This document shows, in pieces, positions 34,901 to 44,889 of a stretch of 64,000 nucleotides of DNA (positions within the stretch are counted from its first letter, which is position 1; each line of letters starts with the position of its first letter). The notes beneath the pieces were generated by a model. It ran no database searches, had not been told where the DNA came from, and saw nothing but the letters and a program-made list of their open reading frames with translations. The stretch is from Ulva prolifera (taxonomy: Eukaryota; Chlorophyta; Ulvophyceae; Ulvales; Ulvaceae): contig CM041197.1 of NCBI GenBank assembly GCA_023078555.1, forward strand, positions 11,381,257-11,445,256. The letters run 5' to 3'. A program made the position numbers and the translations under genes.

Positions 34901-37900
34901 GGTGTGCACTCCTGCCATCAATGAGCAACTGTGATGCTGAGCGGCAGCGCTTCTCCTGTCCAATCACGCATTCACAGATGAGCTTTGAAGTGTGCCTTGT
35001 GTGCATACTATGCATAGTATGTCACATGCATGTGACACGATCGTATGTGGAATGTAGCTCCGCCCAGCAACAGGCGCATTTGTCTGCAGCTGCCTTGCAA
35101 TCGCAATGGAACATGCAGTATGCTCAGCGAGCGATGCTGCGAGTGCAGCGGATGCATTCATCCCCCATGAGATGGCCATCTCCTGTGCTGCAGTGGTGGC
35201 TGAACCAGCGGGGCGTTTGAGCATGCGTTGCACTGGCACAGATATGGACTGATGTGCAGGTTGCTTCTCACGCTGGAGGCTCCCGGGGGGGTCCAGGCGG
35301 CCGCACACATCGGCGGTGCTGGTAGTGGTTCTGGAGCTGCAGCCGCTCACGCCGTTGTCAGGCTGCCTGTCATCCGGGTCCTTGGAGCGTGCATTCGCAA
35401 TGCAATGCTGCGGGATGCGACCCTGAACGCGGATGATGAGAGCATACAGAAACACCCCATCGCGAGCAGTGGCGATGGGGGTGCAGGTACAGATGAAGTT
35501 GCGTCTCATGCCGTGGCTGCCCGGGCTCGTCGGGCCCCACACGATGTAGCGCACATCCGGGAGAGCATCTCTTCCGTCACAAGCGGTATCTTGGCAGCGA
35601 TCAAGACCTTGTTTAAGCTCGCTCAGGGTGTGATTCCGAAGAATCTTGTGTACGGACACATATGCATGCAAGGCATGCTCGCATTCTCGAGGCACCACTG
35701 AGACGACTTGTCCATAAAAACCGCAGCACGATGTGGACCTGCCCAATATCTGATACATAATTCCGGGCCGAATTTTTCCGTCTGTCGGCTGCTCTTGCAA
35801 ATTCTATGATTCTGGTAATCTTGAGTCCATTTCAAAGTACCCTGAGTTGACTGTCGAGGCCAACGTGGCCGGCATCAGCACAAATGTGTTAAAGTGCTTT
35901 GTGTTTGTCAGGCCTGTTTGCCGTGGGCTATGGATCCGTGTGGCCAGCAATAGCAGAGTCTCTATGTTTATCTACATCCACATGCTGTAGTAAGAAGGAC
36001 AAGATTGCCGACGACCGTACACGCAGACCGAACTGGTGCCAATTTACATTGAACCTGCAGCTGCCTTTCCCAAAAACATCCACTCAGCTGCAAGTCTGCA
36101 GCCTTTCGCAATCAAACGTAGGCAACCAACGGCACAAACAACATAAGTTTTGATCACAAGGAGTTCTCACGGCTAGCTCCCACTGTGGCAAGAATTTTTG
36201 TCATTTGATGCTTGCAATCGATTGTGTAAACACGAATGAATTCAGATCTGCCTGCGTCGTGGAATCATGCTGGAGTCCTTGCTTACGCTACCTCTACTTC
36301 GCAGGGAAACCTACGGCCGGCCTCCACTGTGGTGCTGCAGCTGGCTTGTCAGATCCAGTGTTGAATCTTGCCAACGAATTGGCTGACTCAAAGATTGCCC
36401 ATGACGATTCCCCCACACCGGTGGCACTGGAGAGGCAGCAGGCTGTGATGGCACTGTGCCATGCCTGCTCAAGCCTTCTGATGATGACAGAACTAGCAGA
36501 GGACATTCATGAGCTTATACCCCAGCCTGCAGCTGCAGACTCGAGTGTTACAGGTGGCGATGGGGGCAGTGGACAGCATCGCCAAGGCGACGTTGCCCGC
36601 AAGCCTGAAGACTCGGAGACGCCCCACGGACGGCTGAACAGTACACAAGTTGCCAATCTGGTGAGTCGCTTTGCTCTGCTCTCCGAGACCCTGCACTCCA
36701 GAACACGGCACGCGATTGCCCACGTCCTCACATGGCAATAGTGATTGTGTAATTATCATGAATGGTCCATGTTTGTGTCCACTGTGCAGCCATGGCTGTC
36801 GACGCCAACTGCAGTGCTTGTTTGCCTTCCCGCTGACGCTGTGGTAGTAGTAGTTTGTACCCAACAGCGTCCCTGTGATACGCTTGACGTGATCCCGAAC
36901 ATGCACGCTTCAAATCACTGCGCTGCATCTGAGCATGCAGATTCAATTTGTTTTAGATTGCGCGAGCTTTCTTGACCCTTCAGCCAAGTGGAACGCAAAT
37001 TCCGGGCCCGCTGTTTTTTGCAAGGTGGTCCCCCCGGTCAGGCCTAGAATTGTGACTTGTGCTTTGCATGGGTGCTTATTCAGAAACATATGTATGCTCT
37101 GAATATGGCCCAGACAAGTGGTTTTGTGTCATCCTGCTCTGCGAGCTCTGTGCCAGCTCATCCGCCACGATCACGAAGCCACCAGGTTTCTTGAATCTAT
37201 ATGGCTTGCAGTGTGTGCTTGCCAATGATGATGTCCTGGAGCATAAGTGGTTGTCTCCTGCACCACCCAGGGGTGATATCAACGCCACAGCCGAAGCGGC
37301 GCCTACGCTAGACGACAAGGTGCGTGATTGCTGCGCCCGCAACTGCAACGGCATCGCAAATAGCTTCTTGGCCGCTCAGCGGGATCCTGGAGGCCCAGAT
37401 GCGATGCACTTACCCGCCACTGCCAGTCCTGCCGACTGGCTGCGTTCCATCATCGATGACATGACGCAGGTCCGCACTCTCAACATGCACCTGCGAATGC
37501 CACCCTTGACCCTAGGCCTGTGTTACAATGACAAGGCAAGCAAGGCAGGTAGCACGGCGAGCAACAACCAGAGGAAGCGCACACCACGCACCCAGCCACA
37601 CGCAGCACACATGTCACACTTTACCCTGTGCGACAGTCAATCAGCATTGTGTACACTGGGTAACTTGAGTCTCGTGATGATGGCCATGGTGACCAGCATC
37701 TGCCTGGGCAGATGACATGTGCATCACATGTGATCACACACCTAGACAATCCACGTGCACACTGATATGTTTATGAAGTGCCAAACAGTTCTTGACCTAC
37801 AGCATACACTGTGCGCATTCATCAAACAAGTGGTTGCCACTGGCGTATCAAACAGCGAATCAGGAATTGTGCATTTCTGGAGCGATTCCAAATCAGATCG

Positions 37901-38390
37901 TGTTTGTGCACATGATATCAATAATTAGGACTCGAGTCGCCGCGATCTGTTGTAGAGGAGGCGCCTAGCAGTGGATTTGTATGCTCTCACCTGGCCCGTG
38001 TGCAGAGCAAAGCCTATCAAGACCAGGCCTACCAGAAGCATCTTGCCGCAGCCCTTGGGCATGCTGCGCCGATGGGGATCACACGGAAGGTGCGACTCCC
38101 TTCGCATGCATGCCTGTAGAGGGGAAGATCTGACGGCGTATCAAAGTGCACTGCGCATCCGTTGCAGGACGTGTACATGATCCCGGACCAAATCATACAC
38201 CGGCACCTCGGCACGGAGGTGATGGTGGCGCGCCTCGCTTGGATCCGGCGCTCCAGGACCCGCTCAGCTGACAGCACGTCGATGCCATGCGCGCAGCATT
38301 GGCAGAAGCGGGGCTGCTCAGCTCTGGATCCGGACCTCCCACAGGAACCGGTGCGGAGCTGCAGTTCCACCCAGGCCATTTGAGTGCTGG
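31953..38390 (+). CDS. N-terminal exons of a long many-exon gene upstream of the kinase domain
   Basis: Exon 1, 31953-32123, starts MSGAVAELIQQALVAACDP, has a small Cys cluster (CACKADECRKC) and ends GAG|GTGAGA. Exon 2 is 32530-32859, after GTGCAG. Exon 3, about 34207-34900, is a Ser/Gly/Pro-rich leader followed by ALEVELEGNFMMLSIEALAH. Exon 4, about 35262-35628, is helical at its end. Exon 5, about 36303-36660, ends CTG|GTGAGT and includes QAVMALCHACSSLLMMTELA. Exon 6, about 37273-37470, includes ADWLRSIIDDMTQ. A further exon begins after TTGCAG at 38168. Exons 1 and 2 are phase 0, and exons 3 and 4 join as CAG|G. No domain is recognised. I infer that these are the helical N-terminal half of the kinase-like protein, because all exons lie on one strand in order. 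A separate gene is possible. Introns hold retroposon copies 2 and 3. Confidence 0.5.
33062..33075 (+). repeat. Target-site duplication of retroposon copy 2 (left)
   Basis: TGTTGAATGAAGTG here is repeated exactly at 33716-33729, on either side of the 640-bp insertion. Confidence 0.9.
33076..33715 (-). mobile_element. Retroposon copy 2, 640 bp, with perfect 14-bp target duplication
   Basis: The longest copy. On the minus strand it begins GTTTTGGCGGGACTCACGG and ends GCCTTTGTCCTTGTAA at 33076. Perfect 14-bp duplications flank it. The middle is GC- and GT-rich, and open frames through it (tryptophan- and cysteine-rich) look like composition artefacts. There is no poly-A; the tail ends in TTGTAA, recalling non-LTR families that end in short non-A motifs. 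It is antisense to the surrounding plus-strand gene and lies in an intron. It is closest to copy 4. Confidence 0.8.
33716..33729 (+). repeat. Target-site duplication of retroposon copy 2 (right)
   Basis: Exact copy of 33062-33075. Confidence 0.9.
37523..37615 (-). mobile_element. Retroposon copy 3, short
   Basis: On the minus strand it ends GCCTTGTCATTGTAA at 37523 and matches copy 1 closely over about 90 bases (for example CGCAGCACACAT in plus orientation). The 5' end is therefore strongly truncated. CCTGTG occurs just before it (37517-37522) and again at 37625-37630, too short to be sure of a target duplication. It is antisense to the host gene and lies in an intron. Confidence 0.6.
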
Positions 38391-38930
38391 TCAGCCCCAT
38401 GCACTCACTAGGCAGTATATGGCAGTGCTGCATGCATATGGGCCCGCCAAGTGTACATTAACTAGTAGCTACCGCCGAGCCATCATGGGCACGGATTCTG
38501 TAGATCATGAGGCCCCTGCTCTGCCACACTCTACTTGATTGTTGCCTGTTCTGGACGCGCTAGCTGGTCGGTCTGCTTGCAGCATGCCGCAGTAGCTCAT
38601 AGTGCGGGTTGTTGCCACGCGTACGTGCATGTGCATGGCGTTATGCATGCCGTGATGTGCACTGAAGTTGAGGATTGCACGGGCTCCTGTAGAAGTCATG
38701 AAGCCACGAAATTCCACATCTGGCCACTAATACTGTCATGCACCTGATTGCTCAGGTGCTTGCTTTCTTTCGCCTGAGACGATTCAGGTTCATCCGGTCA
38801 ACCGTTGGCGTTGCTCGTACATACTAGCCGAAGAGCGCACACGCACGGCCTGTATGGATCACTTCCATGTCAGACAACATGCATGCATGCATGTAGCGGC
38901 TGTGTGCGAAGATCTTTCCCAACCCTGAAG

Positions 38931-41900
38931 GCGACTCCGGCCCACTGTACGACCACATGAACTGCGCACGCGCGGAGGTCACCTCGCTGCTGTACCTCCG
39001 CCGCGTGGCGTGTGGGTACCCGGCGACTAGTGCATCTGGCGCGGCTGCCGACTCCGCTGCCAGCGGGCAACGGCATCACAGCACGGCACCAAGCAACCTC
39101 CCTAGATCTAGATCCATGCTGGTGTACCCGACCACACTGCTACGAGACATGAGCGAGCATGCTTCCCATGTTGTCGCGCTTCGGGGGGTGGACGTGGTGG
39201 AGCGCTGCGGCAAGGATGCTGGCGCCATGGCCACGCCCACGGCTGCGGCCATGATCCAGTGGCTGACTTCCCAGGCAGCCGGCAACGCCAGCGCAAATTT
39301 GCAGGTTATTCCCCCAGTCAGCCACCCACTGCACTACATCCTTCTATGTGCTGCCTGCAAGTCGTCACGTCTATGTATCACAGTGAACGATGATGATGTC
39401 GATTGTTCTTCTGGGATGGGTAATGTGCAAAGAGTTGTCTCAACTCTCTGTCGTCGGCGTACAGATTCTGTGTGCAGCTTGCCAGGCCGTCATGCATCCC
39501 CGCTTCTCAAAGGGCCCCACATGTACAGTACCACTGGCAGTGCGCCCACAGGGCCCAGTTCCTCCTACATGCGCTGCTCTTGGTCCTTCTGAAACCATGC
39601 ATACGCATGCATGCGGCGCTGTGAGCTTCCACGCCAGGCGGCGGCTAGCTTCATGTGCAAGGTGTATATCGCACCAGCGGGCAAGTTGACAGTACTGGTC
39701 TGAGTCCCCCTTCGATTGAATTGTATCACTTGCAAGTGCTGGTGGCAAGTGCACTGTGCCACCACTGGCCACCATTGGATCACTTGCAAGTGCAGGCGAT
39801 TGATCCGGAGGCGGTGTGGGTGATCATGGACGATCTGCAGCATGGGACCGTTCATTCCGTGATGCTTGATGCGGGGAAGGCATGGGCACCATTCTGTCCA
39901 AAGGACCACCTGCTGCCCGACCCCACGCAGGCCCTGCGCATCTTGGAGGCGGCCCTCCAAGAAACTGCATCACGGCAGCAGGCATACATACGCAATGTGC
40001 CGGCGGTGCAGGAAGCTGTGCGCCCCTCTTGATCTGCCCTGGCTGTGGCTCACTGGAATGCTGTTTCCGGATGGGGATATTGAATCGGCCAAGGTCATGA
40101 GCTTGTCACGGTGCTGCTGTCCAATGCGCGCCTATGTCCCTGCTGCCATGATGTTCATCCCAACTAACTACTTACAGCTTCGTGCGTAGAGGTCTGACTG
40201 GGTCAAGGCGCGATCGATGTGTCCTCAAACGCGCAGCAATGGGAGGTTGAAGCTTCAACTCAAATCCACCCCATCCGCGTCTTCGAAGAGGTCCCAGTCT
40301 CTGTTGCAAGGGCAGCTTGGCCTGTGCATGAAGGCAGCTGCATTTGTTTGCATGTCGAGTACTAGAAGAGCCCAGCTGGGCACTGCAGGCTGCACAAGCA
40401 TTAATTGCTTACAGATTTGTGTTTGCGTGCAGGCTACTACTGAGCAGAGGCTCGCACTGAGGCTGGTGGAGTGTGAGTGGCGCGCAGCCGATACTTGCAC
40501 CACCCCCGCGGATCGTGCCAGGCTCCAGGGGCTCAGCCTCATGCTGAGCTACTGCTGGAAGTTTCACATCATGCGGGGCGCTGCCAAGGCTGTCGCGCAA
40601 TGCCATGTGGCAGGCGTCTCTGTGGAGGCCACCTCAGCCGCCGGTTCTCTTCCTGCCACCTCGCTCCATCATTGGCACTTGGCACCACACGCCTACGTTA
40701 TGCCTCACATGCAATCGTTGGGCCATGCTGTACTGCAGTCCTAAGCACCCGGCATGCCCCACTTGTGAGTTTGCTGTATCCAAGATGCATGTGCGCATGC
40801 GTCAGGATCTGTCAGTGTGGTCCAATGCGGCAGTTGTTGGTGCGAACCAGACACCGGAGTCACAGCATGCACTACTGTCTGGATGGCTACATATGCCACT
40901 CCATGGCGGTGCACAACGCAGATTTGACAATAGACCCATGGCCACACAGTCAAACATGCTGTGCGCTTAGCGTGTCTACCACTTTGCCATCGGTCACACA
41001 TGCAGCATATGCATGTGTGACCCATGTGTGTTCATCAGGCATCATTGCGGCCAGGTGAGCGTTACCTCAGGTCTAAATTACCCGGTACCTCAAGTATCTT
41101 CAGCACTTCTGACTTCACTGGAGGGCGTTAGCGTGTGCAGATACGCCAGACTCATGTCCAGGAGGAGCGACCCCGGCGGCGTGCCCAGGCAGCACGGGGG
41201 ACTCTGCCAGTACAATCAGTACTACTGGTAGTGCTGTCTCGATAGCGCACCACGACCTCAAGTGGAACAACTTCATGCTCTCCTGCGGCCCTTGCAAGCT
41301 CAGCCGCAGCCACCGTGCAAGCCGCCGCAAAGGGCAGAACTCGAAGCCGAGAGACATGACGTCCAAAGGCGTGCAGAGCAGCCCGGTCGGCGGGGCGACG
41401 ACAAGCATGCGTAGCACTGACACGGGCAAATGTGCCGTGTGCGAGGCAGGGGGGCCTTCATGCACGGCGCACAAGTGCAGAGCCTGCAGATGGTCTGTCG
41501 TTCTCATTGATCTGGCAAATGCAAGCATCAGGCATGGGGTGTGTCGCCCTGTCCAGCCGGCCAGGTTCATCACCATCGCACCTATGCCAATAGTAATTAT
41601 AATCATGTCTGCTTGTCGCCCGCGCCGCCCGAGTTGGGAGGCCCGACAGTGTGTACCGGCCACCTGAGTTCCCGTGCCCCATTGCAGCCCCACAATGCAG
41701 TGCCATGACGAATACTGTATACTAGACTAGTAGATTGCTCTTTGCCATGGACTCTTGAGTTGCGGTGCCGAGGCAACCCGGGGTGCCGTCGCCGCCTCAG
41801 CAGCAGGAGCGCCAGCCATGTGTGTACGTAAGGACCTTGACATCACGATCTACCATGGCGCCCTGAAGTCGCGCTGGCGCATTCACATGCCATACGGACG

Positions 41901-42708
41901 CTGGCGTGGACTTTGCAGGAAGAGGATGTGTCCCGCCATCCGAACCATGCGGTTATGGCGTACGGGTCTTTCGGCTCGGCGACGCGGAGACTCCCACCTG
42001 CCATCATGAACAGTGCGACAAGCGGCTGCAGCGATGACGACTGGCGGCTGCGGCAGCACTGCGACGTGTACATGCTCGCTGTGTCGTTCTTTGAGCTGCT
42101 GGTGATGGACCCGGTGCTGGGGATGCAGAGGTTTGAGCACGCCAGCGGCGAGCTGCAGGTACAGGTGCGCACGTCGGCGCAGGTCGGCACAGAGGAGGGG
42201 CGGCCCGTTGTGCAGCTGCCCGGCAGCACCAGCCAGTACACGCTCCTCCCGCCACTGTTCGGGCCGCCGCCGGAAGGCGTGCCGGTGCAAGACCAGGAGG
42301 AAAAGTGGTGGGCTTCCACTTGTAATGGTATCAGCATCCAAACAGCACGTCGCTGTTGATTGAGCCGTTATTCAATGTGTAGAGACGTTGTCGTTACCCT
42401 ATGTGCTTGGTCACAGCACGCCTGCGTTGTCTATTGTCGATGCATGGTTGCTGCTCGGCCATCATGATGGGGCGGCCGGCTGAGTTCGAAGGGTTGTGTT
42501 GAGTACGAGGCTTGCTGTTCGTAGATGTTCAGCTCACGACCACCATGAGGGCAGGATGTTGTGCAGGGTTGGAATCTGGGACAGGTTCATTCATCTACTC
42601 GACAGAATGCTTGGACACCTCGCAGGCGAAGGGCCAGTGACCATGCCGGAGGTGTTCCAAGAGCTGGATGGCATCTGTCAAGAAGTCCTCCAAATTGCGG
42701 TGTTGTGA
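38931..42708 (+). CDS. Divergent protein-kinase domain, probably a pseudokinase
   Basis: Kinase landmarks appear in order across at least six exons. Exon 38931-39304 has a glycine-loop/beta-3 candidate (GPLYDHMNCARAEV then LLYLRRV, with Arg where the VAIK Lys is expected) and helix C/beta-4 (LLRDMSEHASHVVALRGV, without the usual Glu). The exon from 39796 has beta-5 and the hinge (PEAVWVIMDDLQHGTVH). The exon from about 40435 has helix E (HIMRGAAKAVAQCHVAG). About 41230-41540 has the catalytic loop HHDLKWNNFML, a roughly 70-residue insertion with six Cys, then VVLIDLANA in place of DFG. The exon from about 41922 has SFGSATRRLPPA near the APE position and CDVYMLAVSFFELL (helix F). The last exon, about 42561-42708, has helix I (LLDRMLGHLAGEGPVTMPEV) and the stop. 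The HxD and D-L-A aspartates are kept. This is either a pseudokinase or an enzyme with an unusual ATP anchor. Some splice junctions remain unsettled. Confidence 0.65.
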
Positions 42709-42784
42709 TCAGCTTGTCCCTGTCAGCAGTCGATGTCGGTGACAGGAAAAAAAAACGGACGGCGTAGTGCGGTGGAGTGGTAGC

Positions 42785-43118
42785 GTAGTAGGTAGCGCTC
42801 TAGCCACGCTCACCTGCCTCAGGGACCTGGTGATCTCCGGCGGGAAGTGCCGAACTGACTTGAAATTTGAAATCAAATTTGACCCGGTGCAGCCGCTGCT
42901 GGATGCGTGCACGCACCTGCGCGACGTGTCGCGGCTTGGGCTGTTGTTGCCCAGGGGTGACTGTGACGCTGCTGGCTGCAGCTGTGCCCGCGATGCCAGC
43001 GTTGAAGAGCGTGAGTCTAGCTAAGGAGTATGCCGCTTCAGGTGGCCTGCAGAGTGAGCTGAAAGTTCTGCAGAATCAGTTTCCCAGTGTTTTCTTCCGT
43101 GCTCGAAGTGAGGTGTAA
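42785..43118 (+). pseudogene. C-terminal fragment of the BTB/F-box/LRR family, frameshifted
   Basis: Starts at SGSVVGSALATLTCLRDLVI, which matches the last ~110 residues of the intact family members. The frame breaks at about 42950 (LGLLLP, then a one-base shift) and resumes as PGVTVTLLAAAVPAMPALKS to the stop at 43118 after RSEV. Everything upstream of the fragment is missing. It starts only about 75 bases after the kinase-like gene's stop codon and is the left-most trace of the cluster. Confidence 0.8.
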
Positions 43119-44889
43119 CGCATCTCAAGTGCGTAGCACCGGCTTCTGTCAGTTCTGCCGCCATCATCCCCATGCCCAAATATCTGGTGCATGCAATCAT
43201 ATTTGCTGGTATACATGGAGCGGGTCCTTGCGTATCGCCCAAGGCATCCAGCATTCAAGATGCTTGCAGATGTGCCGCGCTACAAAAACCCAGCCAGGGA
43301 GGCCAATGCCACTGTCAGGGAGCAGGAGCAAAAACGTAATTACCAACGCAGCTGCCACCTGCGGACGCACCCGCCATCTGCGCACTGGCAGTGTGCAGAA
43401 GCAGGCACACCAGCTCATGTAGGTTTATGGTGCTCACGTACAGCAGGACCACCCTGCAGCCCAAGCCAGCGCCTGTATGCACACAGACACATGTGTACAT
43501 CCACAGCCACGCACCCATCTCCAAACGCACGACCCGATCGCCCGCACCCGCACAAAATTATGCCTCGACAGCCAGCGCGTCTGAGGTGGCCCATCTTGAG
43601 CTGTTGTATCAGGGAATTCTGGGCAACCGCCAGCCCCTATAGATTTATAAACTCTTGCAGCAACATGCGCCCTCTCAGAGAGCCACCTCAGCGGCAGGCA
43701 TTTTGTGCCTGGCGGGGATCCTGGTGTAAATAGCGAGTTGTCGGAGGAAGTCTTGGTGGCCGGCGCACCCGGCCACCAGGACTTTCCGGTGAGCTGCACG
43801 TGCAACCAGGCTAGCTTTAGGATGCCGGTGGAAGCGACGACAATCCGGACGAACCCGGTTGAAGCCATGGCCATTTCGCCGGATACCCGTTGGGGAAAAG
43901 AGGGCTAGAACAATCCTGCCTCCGAGTCGTGCAACTCATTGACCCATGCAGCAATGCCGCTACGGCAATGCCGCCACCACCCAGCACACCCAAGGTACAG
44001 TGCAGGCAGCGGTGCCATGGGTGATCCAGCTAATCTGGTGTGTTGGGCAGAGTTGATCCTCCGTTTCTCATCCTAGTCACTGACAGCGTCGGATGCCAGG
44101 CTCCTTGACCGGCCGTGCATGCATGTGGCAGGTGCTAAGAGGAGGGCCGGCCCGTGGTGCAGCACTCGGAGGCCACAAATTTAGATTTAAATCTAAAGAC
44201 ACAAACGGAGGCCACACTGGCAGGCGAGCGCATGCATTGCTCCCACTCCAGCCAAGCCCCCGGCCGGATCGCGGGACGGAGTGGAACGGTGCACCCACGT
44301 GGAGCCAATGCCACCAGATCTCGAGCTGCAATTCTTGGCGTCGCCCCATGCGTGCGTATGTGCCTTCAAGTACTTAACGTTAACTTGGTCGCCCTTGTGC
44401 GCAGCATTACACACGCATGCAGCGACCCCTCACGGCCTGTGCCCCTCGAGGCCTGTGGGAGGCCTTCAGAATGCTCGTGTCACGAACTCGAACCTCTGCC
44501 GGACTCCGGCAGACTCGAACCTCTGTCGGACTCGATAGACTGAGACATGCATGCGCAAGCCAGTATGAACCAGCTCTCCTGCAGCTGGAAGTACGTAGTG
44601 CGCACCGACGACGAATGCTGATGACATTGCATATACCGTATCGGCGTGCAATTTGGTCGTGAGCTGGTCGATCCGACTACGCCAAGAGCTGCACATCGAT
44701 CCGTCGTGGACACGGCTGCAGAGCTGCATGCATGATCCAAGAGTCTACGCCGCGGACACCATCAGTGCGGAGTCACAGCACGAGATGGCAACGAGGAGAC
44801 AGATGCGCTTAAGTGCGCTGATCACTGGTACGCTATTGCCGTATCGCTTTGCTGTCATTGTTCTGAGAGCTGCTGTACGTATGCTCTGA
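43119..44889. other. Intergenic sequence with weak coding traces
   Basis: A plus frame near 43206-43340 (YMERVLAYRPRHPAFKMLAD) has some coding character but no start, splice context or homology that I can name. Near 44505-44535 the phrase TCGAACCTCTG(C/T)CGGACTC is directly duplicated. The last ~100 bases are probably the promoter and leader of the next gene. Nothing else is supported. Confidence 0.35.

Noticed and set aside
41115..41693. 192-codon minus-strand frame with an apparent membrane segment
   Set aside because: It is the antisense shadow of the kinase catalytic-loop exon, whose HHDLKWNN motif fixes the plus strand.
42767..42810. tRNA-like sequence (GGTGGAGTGGTAGCG...)
   Set aside because: It resembles a D-arm with box A, but no anticodon arm, T-arm box B or acceptor pairing follows.
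43191..43733. 180-codon plus-strand frame after the first LRR fragment
   Set aside because: Only the first third looks coding, with no start, splice support or recognised domain, so it was left as a weak trace.
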